From Candidatus Latescibacterota bacterium (GTDB taxonomy: Bacteria; Krumholzibacteriota; Krumholzibacteriia; JACNKJ01): a DNA stretch of 64,000 bases. Every line of letters starts with the position of its first letter. The stretch's first letter is position 1. The stretch covers positions 124,001 to 188,000 of the forward strand of contig JACKDC010000001.1 of NCBI GenBank assembly GCA_020633725.1. The letters are read 5' to 3'. Below the pieces are notes generated by a model, which saw only the letters and a program-made list of their open reading frames with translations, was not told the DNA's origin and ran no database searches. The translations under genes were made by a program, and so were the position numbers. Below are positions 8,121-17,441 of the stretch, in pieces.

Positions 8121-9466
8121 GCGGGCAGCGGATGGAAGAGCGCGACATCGCCCTGCGGGCCCTCGCGGCCGCGCGGCGCGCGGGCGCGGACGAGGCGGAC
8201 CTGCGTCTCGAGTGGGGGCGCGAATTCACCGCACAGCTGCGGCTGGGCGAGCTGGAGGTGCTCAAGGAGGCCACGAGCCGCAGCCTGCTGCTGCGCGTCT
8301 ACAAGGACCGCAAGAAGGCCGTGGTGGCCGTCACCGAGCCCGATCCGGCGAACCTCGACGCCCTCGCGGCGGAGGCCGTGGCCCTCGCCGGCGCCTGCGC
8401 GCCGGACGAGCACCACCGGCTGCCCGAGCCCGAGCGCTATGCCAGCGAACTCGCGGCGCTGGATCTGCACGACGCCAGCGGCGGTCCCGACACGGCGCGG
8501 CGCATCCAGCTGGCGCGCGAGGTCGAGCAGGCCGCCCTCGACGCGGACCCGCGCATCGACAACAGCCAGGGCGCCGGCTTCGCCGCCGGCGACGGCGAGC
8601 TGCTCTACCTCACCAGCAACGGCTTCGAGGGACGCTTCCGCTCGAGCCAGTTCTCGCTCTCGGTGATGCCGGTGGCGCGCGACGCCGCCGGCGAGCGGGT
8701 CACCGACGGCTGGGCGAAGCGGAGCCGTCACTTCGACGATCTCGACGACCCCTCCACCCTGGGCGCCGAGGCCGCCCGCCGCGTGCTCCGCCGCCTGGAC
8801 GCCGGCGCCGCGCCCACGGGACGCTACCCCGTGATCTTCGAGCCCCGCATGGCCGCCAGGATCGTGGGCATGCTCTTCCGCTGCCTCTGCGGCGACCTCG
8901 TCTGGCGCGGCCGCAGCTATCTGTCCCAGCGCCTCGATTCGCGCGTGGCCTCGGATCACCTGACCCTCGTCGACGATCCCCTGCGCCCCCGCGGTCTCGG
9001 CAGCCGGCCCTGGGACGGCGAGGGCCTGCCCTGCCGCCGTCTGGCCTTCGTGGACCGCGGCACGCTGCGGCAGTTCGCCACCGACCTGGAGAGCGCGCGG
9101 CGCCTCGACAGCCCCGCCACCGGCCACGGCGTCTGGGGCGGCGGCGTGGCGCCGAGCAACCTCTACCTCGAGCCCGGCGAGAAGAGCCCCGAGCAGCTGA
9201 TCCGCGAGACGGAGCGCGGCCTCTACGTGACCGGCATGATGGGCGGCGGCTTCCAGCCCACCAGCGGCCACTGGTCCCAGGGCTGCACCGGCCTGTGGAT
9301 CGAGAACGGCGAGATCGCCCAGCCCGTGCGGGAAGTCACGGTGGCCGGCGACTTCGACGCGATCCTGGGGGCGGTGGACGGCGTCGCGAACGATCTGGAT
9401 CCCAGCCTGGGCGCGGTCGTCTCTCCCACCCTGCGGGTGGCGGAGATGGCCGTGGGCGGGCGCTAG
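8117..9466 (+). CDS. pmbA: TldE/PmbA protease subunit
   Basis: A 449-residue partner of TldD. It shares the PmbA/TldD fold but, as expected for TldE, has no HExxxH motif (the equivalent region reads FEPRMAARIVGMLFRCLCG). Conserved blocks near 290-330 (SRPWDGEGLPCRRL, GTLRQFATD) and 370-420 (GLYVTGMMGGGF, GCTGLWIENGEI) support the assignment. The ATG overlaps the tldD stop (ATGA), with GGGAGGTGG upstream, so the two subunits are made together. Confidence 0.9.
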   Translation: MSGQRMEERDIALRALAAARRAGADEADLRLEWGREFTAQLRLGELEVLKEATSRSLLLRVYKDRKKAVVAVTEPDPANLDALAAEAVALAGACAPDEHHRLPEPERYASELAALDLHDASGGPDTARRIQLAREVEQAALDADPRIDNSQGAGFAAGDGELLYLTSNGFEGRFRSSQFSLSVMPVARDAAGERVTDGWAKRSRHFDDLDDPSTLGAEAARRVLRRLDAGAAPTGRYPVIFEPRMAARIVGMLFRCLCGDLVWRGRSYLSQRLDSRVASDHLTLVDDPLRPRGLGSRPWDGEGLPCRRLAFVDRGTLRQFATDLESARRLDSPATGHGVWGGGVAPSNLYLEPGEKSPEQLIRETERGLYVTGMMGGGFQPTSGHWSQGCTGLWIENGEIAQPVREVTVAGDFDAILGAVDGVANDLDPSLGAVVSPTLRVAEMAVGGR

Positions 9467-9472
9467 CCGTCC

Positions 9473-10621
9473 ATGCGCTGGGCGCTGGTCGGACCCCTGC
9501 ATCCCTACCGCGGCGGCATCGCGCACTACGGCGCGCTGCTGGCCCGCAGTCTCGCCGCGGACGGCGCCGACGCCGTGGCCGCCTACAACTATCGCCGCCT
9601 CTACCCGCGGCTGCTCTTCCCCGGCCGCACCCAGTACGACGAGAGCGCCCGCCCCCTGACCGCGGGCGCCGACGCGCCGCGCCTGCTCGCCCCGCTCGAT
9701 CCGCTGAGCTGGCGGCGCACGGCCGCGGCGGTGGCGGCCGGCGTGCCCGACGCGCTCGTCGTCCACTGGTGGCAGCCCTTCTTCGGGCCGGCCGTGGGGG
9801 GCGTGCTGGCGGGCCTCGGGCGGCGGCGGCCGTCCTGCCGGCGCGTGTTGCTCTGTCACAACGTGCTGCCCCACGAGCGCCGCGCCGTGGACCGGGCGCT
9901 CGCGCTGCACGCCTTCGGGCGCGCGGACGCCTTCCTGGTCCACAGCGAGAGCGACGCCGCCGTGCTCCGCGCGCTCCTGCCCGGCGCGCGGCTGGCCGTG
10001 CATCCCCATCCGCACTACGGCGCCTTCAGCGACGACGGCCCCGCGCGCAGCCGCGCCGCGGCGCGCTCGGCCCTCGGCGTGCCGGCCGAGGCGCGCGTCG
10101 CCCTCTTCTTCGGCTACGTGCGCGCCTACAAGGGCCTCGACCTCGCGCTGCGCGCGCTGGCCCGCGTGCCCGCGGCGACGCTCTGGATCGTGGGCGAGTT
10201 CTACGAGCCGCGCGAGCAGACCGACGCGCTGATCCGCGAGCTGGGCGTGGAGGGCCGCGTGACGATCGTCGACCGCTACGTCGCCAACGAGGAGGTCGCC
10301 GACTACTTCGCGGCGGCGGACGTGGTGCTGCAGCCCTATCGCAGCGCCACGCAGAGCGGCATCGCGCAGATCGCCTTCGCCTGCGGGCGGCCGGTCATCG
10401 CGACGCGCGTGGGCGGCCTGCCCGAGCAGATCGAGGACGGCGTGACGGGCCTGCTCGTCCCGCCGGACGACGTGGACGCCCTCGCCGCCGCGCTCGCGCG
10501 CATGACAACGGGCACACTCGCGGAGAGTTTTGGCCCGGGCCTCGCCGCGGCGCGGGAGCGCTTCTCGTGGACCGGGCTGGTGGACGCGCTGCGCCGGCTC
10601 GTCGCGGAGATCCCGCGATGA
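9473..10621 (+). CDS. GT4-family glycosyltransferase
   Basis: A 382-residue protein with a GT-B fold. The N-terminus (LVGPLHPYRGGIAHYGALLA) is the GGIA/acceptor loop seen in GT4 enzymes. The C-terminal half contains LFFGYVRAYKGLDLALRAL and VVLQPYRSATQSGIAQIAFACGRPVIATRVGGLPEQI, the nucleotide-sugar-binding region. It is likely cytoplasmic or peripheral to the inner membrane and transfers a sugar to a glycan or lipid acceptor; donor and acceptor are unknown. It starts 6 nt after tldE and overlaps the next gene by 4 nt. Confidence 0.85.
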   Translation: MRWALVGPLHPYRGGIAHYGALLARSLAADGADAVAAYNYRRLYPRLLFPGRTQYDESARPLTAGADAPRLLAPLDPLSWRRTAAAVAAGVPDALVVHWWQPFFGPAVGGVLAGLGRRRPSCRRVLLCHNVLPHERRAVDRALALHAFGRADAFLVHSESDAAVLRALLPGARLAVHPHPHYGAFSDDGPARSRAAARSALGVPAEARVALFFGYVRAYKGLDLALRALARVPAATLWIVGEFYEPREQTDALIRELGVEGRVTIVDRYVANEEVADYFAAADVVLQPYRSATQSGIAQIAFACGRPVIATRVGGLPEQIEDGVTGLLVPPDDVDALAAALARMTTGTLAESFGPGLAAARERFSWTGLVDALRRLVAEIPR

Positions 10622-11370
10622 AGCGCAGCGCCTTCGCGCCCTCGCCCCTGCCCGCCGAGCTGCCGGCACGGGTGCCGCATCCAGGGCCCGTGCTCCTGGG
10701 CTTCGTGCTGCTCTCGCTCGCGCTCGCGCTGGCCGGACCGCCGGCGCAGCTCCTGCCGGCCGGCGTCGCGCTGGCGGCGCTCCTGCTGCTGCCCCGTCCG
10801 CGCGTGGACGCGCTGCGCGTGCTGCTCGGCTTCCTGCCGCTGCTCGTCCTGCTGCCCCTGCTGCGCGCGCTGGACTGGCGGGGCTTCGGCGACGGTCCCT
10901 GGCCCTGGCGCCTCGCCGCCGCCGGCTGGAGCCAGGGCCTGCAGCTCGCGCTGCGCCTCGCGCTCTGGATCCTCATCTCGGCGCTAACGCTCACGCGGCT
11001 CCACCCGGCCGCCCTCATGGCGCGGCTGCCCGCGTCGCCGCGGCTCGCGCGGCTCTGGCTCGCGCCGCTGCTGGCCCTGTCCTGGCTCTCGCTGACCCTG
11101 CGTGAAGCCTGGCTGCTCGAGCGCGCCTGGCGCGCCCGCGGCGGCCGGCACGGGTGGCGCGCGGCGCACTGGCCGTCGCTGCTGCTGCCGCTCTTTCGCA
11201 ATCTGCTGGCCCGCGGGGACGCCCTGGCCGACTCGCTCACCCTGCGCCGCTTTCCCGACCGCTGGGCGGGGCGGGCGCGTCCGCGTCCCCGCCCGGTGGA
11301 GTTCCTGCCGGCGCTGCTGGCCGCCGCCGCGCTGCTCGGCCTCCTCTGGATGCAGCGGGGGAGCGCCTGA
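10618..11370 (+). CDS. EcfT/CbiQ-like membrane protein
   Basis: A 250-residue protein with five or six very hydrophobic segments (about 22-45, 46-60, 65-85, 100-122, 135-155 and 225-243). The block LREAWLLERAWRARGG resembles the Ala-Arg-Gly coupling helix of ECF-transporter T components. No ATPase (EcfA) or substrate-binding S component lies nearby, so a transport role is uncertain. It overlaps the upstream glycosyltransferase (ATGA) and the downstream truA (TGATG), placing it in one transcript. It could be an unrelated membrane protein; the family call is moderate. Confidence 0.5.
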   Translation: MKRSAFAPSPLPAELPARVPHPGPVLLGFVLLSLALALAGPPAQLLPAGVALAALLLLPRPRVDALRVLLGFLPLLVLLPLLRALDWRGFGDGPWPWRLAAAGWSQGLQLALRLALWILISALTLTRLHPAALMARLPASPRLARLWLAPLLALSWLSLTLREAWLLERAWRARGGRHGWRAAHWPSLLLPLFRNLLARGDALADSLTLRRFPDRWAGRARPRPRPVEFLPALLAAAALLGLLWMQRGSA

Positions 11371-12158
11371 TGCCGACCTACCGCCTCGTGCTGGCCTACG
11401 ACGGCGCGGACTTCCACGGCTGGCAGCGCCAGCCGGGCCGCCGGACGGTGCAGGGCGAGCTCGAGCGGGCCCTGGCGGTGCTGGCGCGCGAGCCGGTGGC
11501 CGTGCAGGGGGCGGGGCGCACGGACGCCGGCGTGCACGCGCTGGCGCAGTGCGCGAGTTTCACTGTTCCCACAGGTGTCCGTCCGGGTCAATCTCCCCGG
11601 CGTCTGCTGGGGAGCCTGCAGGGTCTGCTGCCGGAGGACGTCACGCCGCTTCGCCTGCACGAGGCGCCGGCCGACTTCAACGCGCGTTTCTCGGCCACGG
11701 CGCGCTTCTACGTCTACCGGCTGGGGCTCGGGCACTGCGCGCCGCTGCGCCGGCTGCGCTGGGAGCTGGGCTGGCGGCTCGATGTGGAGGCCATGGAGGA
11801 GGCGCTGGCGCTTCTGCGCGAAGGGACGGACTTCCGCGGCTTCTCCACGCGCGAGGGCGCGGCCAAGGGCAGCCGCTGCGCCTTGCGCGAGCTCGCGCTC
11901 GACGGCCGGGAACCCGAGGCGGGCGAGCTCCGTTTGCGGATCGGCGCCGATCGCTTCCTGCACAACATGGTGCGCATCGTGGTGGGCACCCTCGTGGAGA
12001 TCGGACGCGGGCGCTGGCGGCCCGAGCGCGTGGCCGAGATCCTGGCCAGCGGCGACCGCCGGCTGGCCGGGCCGACGGCGCCGCCCCAGGGGCTCTTCCT
12101 CCGGGCGGTGGAGTACCCGGAGCGCTTCCTGGACCCGGCGGGGGAGCCGGGTCCCTGA
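11370..12158 (+). CDS. truA: tRNA pseudouridine synthase A
   Basis: A 262-residue enzyme that makes pseudouridine at positions 38-40 of the tRNA anticodon arm. The catalytic Asp lies in GAGRTDAGVHA (about residues 48-58). LAYDGADFHGWQRQP at the N-terminus and FLHNMVRIVVGTL near 195 are family signatures. Its ATG overlaps the stop of the EcfT-like gene by 1 nt. A GC-rich stem (GGACCCGGC/GCCGGGTCC) falls at its 3' end but has no T run. Confidence 0.93.
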   Translation: MPTYRLVLAYDGADFHGWQRQPGRRTVQGELERALAVLAREPVAVQGAGRTDAGVHALAQCASFTVPTGVRPGQSPRRLLGSLQGLLPEDVTPLRLHEAPADFNARFSATARFYVYRLGLGHCAPLRRLRWELGWRLDVEAMEEALALLREGTDFRGFSTREGAAKGSRCALRELALDGREPEAGELRLRIGADRFLHNMVRIVVGTLVEIGRGRWRPERVAEILASGDRRLAGPTAPPQGLFLRAVEYPERFLDPAGEPGP

Positions 12159-12175
12159 GCGGGGGGCGCGGGCTC

Positions 12176-12204
12176 TGGACGGACCCGCGCTCCGTGCCTA
12201 TACT
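12176..12204 (+). promoter_or_regulatory. Sigma70-type promoter of the transaldolase gene
   Basis: TGGACG (12176-12181) and TATACT (12199-12204) with a 17-bp spacer, 54 nt before the transaldolase ATG in the 99-nt gap after truA. Confidence 0.6.
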
Positions 12205-12257
12205 GCCCGCGCCGGCCGTTTCGGCCCGCAACGCCCCAACAACGAGAGGACGAGGGG

Positions 12258-12905
12258 ATGCGCTTTTTCATCGACACCGCCAACGTCGAGGAGATCCGCC
12301 AGGCCGCGGCCATGGGCGTGCTGGACGGCGTCACCACGAACCCCAGCCTCATGGCCAAGGAGAAGGGCGATCCGCGGAAGATCCTCGCGGAGATCTGCAG
12401 CATCGTGCCCGGTCCCGTGAGCGCGGAGGTCATCGCGCTGGACGCCGAGGGCATGCTGCGCGAGGGCCGTGAGCTGATGACCATCGCCGACAACATCGTG
12501 GTCAAGGTGCCCACCACGCTCGAGGGCCTGAAGGCGATCAAGACCTTCAAGGCCGAGGGCATCGAGACCAACGCCACCCTCTGCTTCTCCATGACCCAGG
12601 CGCTGCTGGTGGCCAAGGCCGGCGCGACCTACGTGAGCCCCTTCGTGGGGCGATTGGACGACATCAGCCAGGACGGCATGGACCTGATCGCCGACATCGT
12701 CCAGCTCTACACGAACTACAGCTACACCACCGAGGTGCTGGTGGCCAGCGTGCGCCACCCCATGCACGTGGTGGAGGCCGCGCGCCTCGGCGCCGACGTG
12801 GCGACGATCCCCTACAAGGTGATCGCGCAGCTGATCAAGCACCCGCTCACCGACAGCGGCATCGAGCGCTTCCTGGCCGACTGGCAGGCCCGGAAGGAGG
12901 GCTGA
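12258..12905 (+). CDS. tal: Transaldolase (small TalC/Fsa-type)
   Basis: A 215-residue class I aldolase-fold enzyme of the non-oxidative pentose phosphate pathway, exchanging a dihydroxyacetone unit between sugar phosphates. FIDTANVEEIRQ, GVTTNPSLMAKE and NIVVKVPTT (with the Schiff-base Lys at about residue 84) are all present. It could instead be fructose-6-phosphate aldolase, which shares this fold. It has its own promoter and is followed after one base by htrA, with AAGGAGGG at its 3' end serving htrA. Confidence 0.9.
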   Translation: MRFFIDTANVEEIRQAAAMGVLDGVTTNPSLMAKEKGDPRKILAEICSIVPGPVSAEVIALDAEGMLREGRELMTIADNIVVKVPTTLEGLKAIKTFKAEGIETNATLCFSMTQALLVAKAGATYVSPFVGRLDDISQDGMDLIADIVQLYTNYSYTTEVLVASVRHPMHVVEAARLGADVATIPYKVIAQLIKHPLTDSGIERFLADWQARKEG

Positions 12906-12906
12906 G

Positions 12907-14196
12907 TTGCTGGACGGCGGCGGACGGCCCCGCGCGCGCGGCGGACGCTGGGTCCCGGTGCTCACGGGCCTGCTGACGGGCCTGTCCATCGCGGCGCTGG
13001 CGGTGGTGCTCTTCCTCGTGGTCAAGGCGCCGACGCTGCTGCGCCGGGAGGCCCAGGACCTGCTGCTGCAGCAGCTGGCCAGCCTCCGTCTGGAGATGGG
13101 CGACGAGGGCTTCGCCCGCGCGGCCGCGGGCGCGGACGGCGTCGAGGACAGCCGCCGCAGCGCCATCGTGACGGCCACGGAGAAGGTGGCGCCGGCCGTG
13201 GTGTCGGTGCAGGTGACGCAGGTGCAGAAGTACGTCGCCCAGCCGCGCAGCATCTTCGAGTACTTCGAGTTCTTCGGACGCCCGCGGGTCTACGAGCAGG
13301 AGGTGCCCGGCCAGGGCAGCGGCGTGCTGGTGAGCCCCTTCGGCCGCGTGGTCACCAACAACCACGTGGTGAACGGCGCCAAGCGCATCCGCGTCACGCT
13401 CAGCGACGGCCGCAGCTTCCCCGCCGAGCTGCTGGACACCAGCACCAAGCACGACATCGCCCTGCTCCAGCTCCAGCTGCCCAAGGACCTGCAGCTGCCC
13501 TACGCCGAGCTCGGCGACAGCGACGACCTGCTGCTCGGCGAGTGGGTCATCGCCATCGGCAGCCCCTTCGGCTTCCAGCTCAACGACATCCGCCCCAGCG
13601 TCACCGTGGGCGTGGTGAGCGCCCTGCACCGCGAGGTCAGCGCCGGCGGCGAGGGCCTCTACTCGGACATGATCCAGACCGACGCGGCCATCAACCCCGG
13701 CAACAGCGGCGGTCCGCTGGTGGACAGCCAGGGGAAGGTGGTGGGGATCAACACGCTGATCTTCACCAAAGACGGGGGTAGCCTCGGCATCGGTTTCGCG
13801 CGGCCCATCAACAAGGTCGTGTGGATCCTCAACGAGTTCGAGAAGTTCGGCAGCGTGCGCGACACCTGGGCGGGATTCGAGGGCACGGACCTGAAGCCCT
13901 TCCACGTGGTGCACTACGGGCTGAACGTGCGGAGCGGGATCTTCGTCACCACGGTCTTCCGCGGCGGGCCGGCCGAGGACGCGGGCCTGCGCCCCGGCGA
14001 CGTGGTCACCGCCATCGGCGGCTCCGCCGTGGCGAACCTCGCGGACGGCAACCGCATCTTCGCCCGCTACGAAGTGGGCGACAAGGTGAAGCTCACCGTC
14101 TACCGCGAGGGCAAGTCGCTCGACCTGACCGTGACCCTGGAGAGCTACAAGGACGCCGACGTCCCCCAAGATGCCACGCCGCCCGGCAGCGGCTAG
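12907..14196 (+). CDS. HtrA/Deg-type serine protease with one PDZ domain
   Basis: A 429-residue membrane-anchored periplasmic protease for damaged envelope proteins. One transmembrane helix at 16-39 is followed by a short coiled linker (45-65). The trypsin-like domain has His153 (TNNHVV), Asp183 (KHDIAL) and Ser267 (GNSGGP), all intact. One PDZ domain covers about 335-410 (GIFVTTVFRGGPAEDAGLRPGDVV). It starts with TTG at 12907, 1 nt after transaldolase, behind AAGGAGGG. DegP has two PDZ domains, so this is DegS-like in layout, though no stress sigma/anti-sigma pair is nearby. Confidence 0.92.
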   Translation: MLDGGGRPRARGGRWVPVLTGLLTGLSIAALAVVLFLVVKAPTLLRREAQDLLLQQLASLRLEMGDEGFARAAAGADGVEDSRRSAIVTATEKVAPAVVSVQVTQVQKYVAQPRSIFEYFEFFGRPRVYEQEVPGQGSGVLVSPFGRVVTNNHVVNGAKRIRVTLSDGRSFPAELLDTSTKHDIALLQLQLPKDLQLPYAELGDSDDLLLGEWVIAIGSPFGFQLNDIRPSVTVGVVSALHREVSAGGEGLYSDMIQTDAAINPGNSGGPLVDSQGKVVGINTLIFTKDGGSLGIGFARPINKVVWILNEFEKFGSVRDTWAGFEGTDLKPFHVVHYGLNVRSGIFVTTVFRGGPAEDAGLRPGDVVTAIGGSAVANLADGNRIFARYEVGDKVKLTVYREGKSLDLTVTLESYKDADVPQDATPPGSG

Positions 14197-14223
14197 CGCC
14201 CTGCCGCCCGCGAAAGGACTCGC

Positions 14224-15516
<1,293 letters not shown>

Positions 15517-15536
15517 CCGCCCATGCCGGCCTCTCC

Positions 15537-15552
15537 TGGCCAAACATTTGCT
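15537..15552 (+). promoter_or_regulatory. Sigma54 (-24/-12) promoter candidate for the outer-membrane protein gene
   Basis: TGGC-CAAACAT-TTGCT: TGGC, seven bases, then TTGC followed by T, with the GG and GC elements at the correct 12-bp offset. A transcript would begin near 15563, about 60 nt before the ATG at 15625. It shares the leading TCC and trailing TTGCTT with the site at 40747-40762. Confidence 0.6.
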
Positions 15553-15624
15553 TTCCCATCCGTGGGGGCCTGGGCTAGGCTCTCGCCTCGGCAATCCCAA
15601 CCCCAGCCCACGGAGGCTCGTCAC

Positions 15625-16158
15625 ATGCGCAAGATCGTGCTCGTGTTTCTCATCCTCGCCCTCAGCGCCGGCAGCGCCCTGGCGCTGGACATGGAGGCGA
15701 AGTCCTTCTACGCCCAGGGCATCTTCGCCCTACCCACGGGCGACTGGAGCGACGCCGCCGGCAACGGCTTCGGGGGCGGCATCGGCATGCTGGTGCCCCA
15801 CAACGAGCAGCTCAACTTCCGCGGCGAGGTGAGCTTCATCAAGTTCGGCGGCAAGAGCTTCGGCGACTACGACTGGAGCTACCGCGTAATTCCCATCGTG
15901 GCGCTGGCCGAGTACACCTTCCAGTACGACAGCCCTCTCTACGGTCTTGGTGGACTCGGGCTCTACATGGGGCATTTCAGCGCGGATTACACGGGTCCTG
16001 ACGGCTTTGGGTTCGGCTCCTACGACGACAACAACAACGACTTCGGCCTGGTGATCGGCGGCGGCTATCACGTCAACGAGCAAATCTGCGTCGAGGGCCG
16101 CTTCAACATCGTCAGCGATTCGAACGAGCTCACGATCCACGGCGTCTACCACTTCTAG
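15625..16158 (+). CDS. Small outer-membrane beta-barrel protein
   Basis: A 177-residue protein. Residues 1-18 are a signal peptide (RKIVLVFLILALSAGSALA). The mature part consists of alternating strands with Gly/Tyr/Phe-rich turns (YAQGIFALPTGDWSDAAG, GLGGLGLYMGHFSADYTG, GLVIGGGYHVNEQICVEGRF) and ends in HF, the usual C-terminal aromatic of outer-membrane barrels. Length and pattern fit the eight-stranded OmpX/OmpW-like barrel group. Function unknown. The ATG at 15625 has CGGAGG 8 nt upstream. Its GC content is lower than its neighbours. A sigma54-type promoter precedes it and a strong terminator follows. Confidence 0.75.
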   Translation: MRKIVLVFLILALSAGSALALDMEAKSFYAQGIFALPTGDWSDAAGNGFGGGIGMLVPHNEQLNFRGEVSFIKFGGKSFGDYDWSYRVIPIVALAEYTFQYDSPLYGLGGLGLYMGHFSADYTGPDGFGFGSYDDNNNDFGLVIGGGYHVNEQICVEGRFNIVSDSNELTIHGVYHF

Positions 16159-16247
16159 GCCTGCCAGCTTGACGGCGCCCCGGACCGCGTCCATCTTTGG
16201 AGTGACAGCGTAGCGCGAGCGGTACCGAGGCCTTGCGGAGAAAGCAG

Positions 16248-16280
16248 ACGGCCCTCCCCGGCGGGAGGGCCGTTGCCTTT
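16248..16280 (+). terminator. Intrinsic terminator between convergent genes
   Basis: An 11-bp perfect stem (ACGGCCCTCCC, 16248-16258; GGGAGGGCCGT, 16263-16273) with loop CGGC, then TGCCTTTT. It lies between the outer-membrane protein gene (plus) and sppA (minus); the minus side is less T-rich, so it mainly serves the plus strand. Confidence 0.8.
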
Positions 16281-16296
16281 TGCGCTGCCGCGTCGT

Positions 16297-17319
16297 CTAG
16301 AAGCCGGGCCAGAGGTAGTAGAGCCCGGGCGACGGCGCGAGCTGGTCCAGGCGGCGCTCGATGGCCGCCGTGGGACGCGCCCCGCGCACCGCGCCCTCCA
16401 GGCTGGACAGCAGATCCCAGAGCTGGGTGGGGGCCGCGTGGTCGACCACCTCGACCGTTTCAGCGTCCGCCACCTCGCGCAGCATGTCGAGCAGCTCCGG
16501 CTGGTAGCCCACGGCGTCCACGAGGCCCAGCTCCTGCGCCTGCCGCGCGGTGTAGATGCGCCCGTCGGCGATCTCCCGCACGCGCGCGGCGTCCAGGTCG
16601 CGGCCGGTGGCCACGGCGTCCACGAAGGAGACGTAGGCGTCGTCCACGATCCCCTGCAGGATCTCGCGATGCTCCGCGCTCACGGGCTTGCCGGGGTTGA
16701 GCAGGTCCTTGTTCGGCCCGCTGGTCAGCGTGACGAGCTCCACGCCGAAGCGGTCCAGCAGCCCGGCGCCGTTCCAGCTCTGCATGATCACGCCGATGGA
16801 CCCGGTCAGGCAGCTCGGGTGGGCGAGGATCTTGTCCGCGCCCATGGCGATGTAGAACGCGCCGCTGGCCGCCACGCCGTTCATGCGCGCCACCACGGGC
16901 TTGCCCGTCTCCTCGCGGAAGCGGCGCAGCTCGCGGTAGAGCACGTCCGAGGGGTCCACCGCGCCGCCCGGGGAGTCGATGTCGAGCAGCAGGCCGTCGA
17001 TGCTCTGCGTGTCCCGCGCGTAGTCGATCAGCGTCTGCACCGACTCGAGCAGCGAGGCCCTGCGGATGCCGATGACGTTCTCGTCCGGCTCCGCGCTGAT
17101 CACCCCGGCCACCGGCACCCGCAGGAAGGTGGCCGCGGCGTTCTCGTCGCCGAAGGCGAAGCTGTCCTTGGCCGTCTTGTGGGTGCTGGGGCTCTCGTCG
17201 CCCGCGCTCATGGCGCCCACCAGCAGCATGCAGCTGCCGGCCTGCAGACTCAGGAAACCCAGGATCACCAGGATGCCCAGGATGTGAAAGACGCTCTGGA
17301 TGGTCTTGTGTGCGTCCAT
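16297..17319 (-). CDS. sppA: Signal peptide peptidase SppA (36K type), active site intact
   Basis: A 340-residue inner-membrane S49 protease that degrades leftover signal peptides and other membrane peptides. One transmembrane helix at about 8-38. Motifs LLLDIDSPGGAVDPSD (111-126) and NGVAASGAFYIAMGADKI with catalytic Ser152. The general-base Lys204 is in SGPNKD. Both residues of the Ser-Lys dyad are therefore present, in contrast to the SppA-like fusion at 2753-5323. The ATG at 17319 has GAGGG 8 nt upstream. It is divergent from purL, with overlapping promoter elements. Confidence 0.93.
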   Translation of the reverse strand: MDAHKTIQSVFHILGILVILGFLSLQAGSCMLLVGAMSAGDESPSTHKTAKDSFAFGDENAAATFLRVPVAGVISAEPDENVIGIRRASLLESVQTLIDYARDTQSIDGLLLDIDSPGGAVDPSDVLYRELRRFREETGKPVVARMNGVAASGAFYIAMGADKILAHPSCLTGSIGVIMQSWNGAGLLDRFGVELVTLTSGPNKDLLNPGKPVSAEHREILQGIVDDAYVSFVDAVATGRDLDAARVREIADGRIYTARQAQELGLVDAVGYQPELLDMLREVADAETVEVVDHAAPTQLWDLLSSLEGAVRGARPTAAIERRLDQLAPSPGLYYLWPGF

Positions 17320-17351
17320 GCTCGCCCTCGCAAGTGGGGATGGAAAAGGTC

Positions 17352-17379
17352 TGGACTTTCAGCGGGACTTGCCTAGTAT
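17352..17379 (+). promoter_or_regulatory. purL promoter, overlapping a divergent sppA -10 element
   Basis: On the plus strand TGGACT (17352-17357), 16 bp, TAGTAT (17374-17379). On the minus strand the same bases contain TATACT (17378-17373), a good -10 for sppA, so the two divergent promoters share this A/T-rich patch. No PurR-box-like palindrome was recognised. Confidence 0.5.
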
Positions 17380-17441
17380 ATGTGCTTTCCCAGCCTAGGA
17401 AACCCCATTTTGCTCAGCCTCGTGGGCGGCAGGCGGCCTCG

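Noticed and set aside
12131..12154. Stem GGACCCGGC/GCCGGGTCC at the end of truA as terminator
   Set aside because: It lies inside the coding sequence and has no T run; a functional terminator is not supported.
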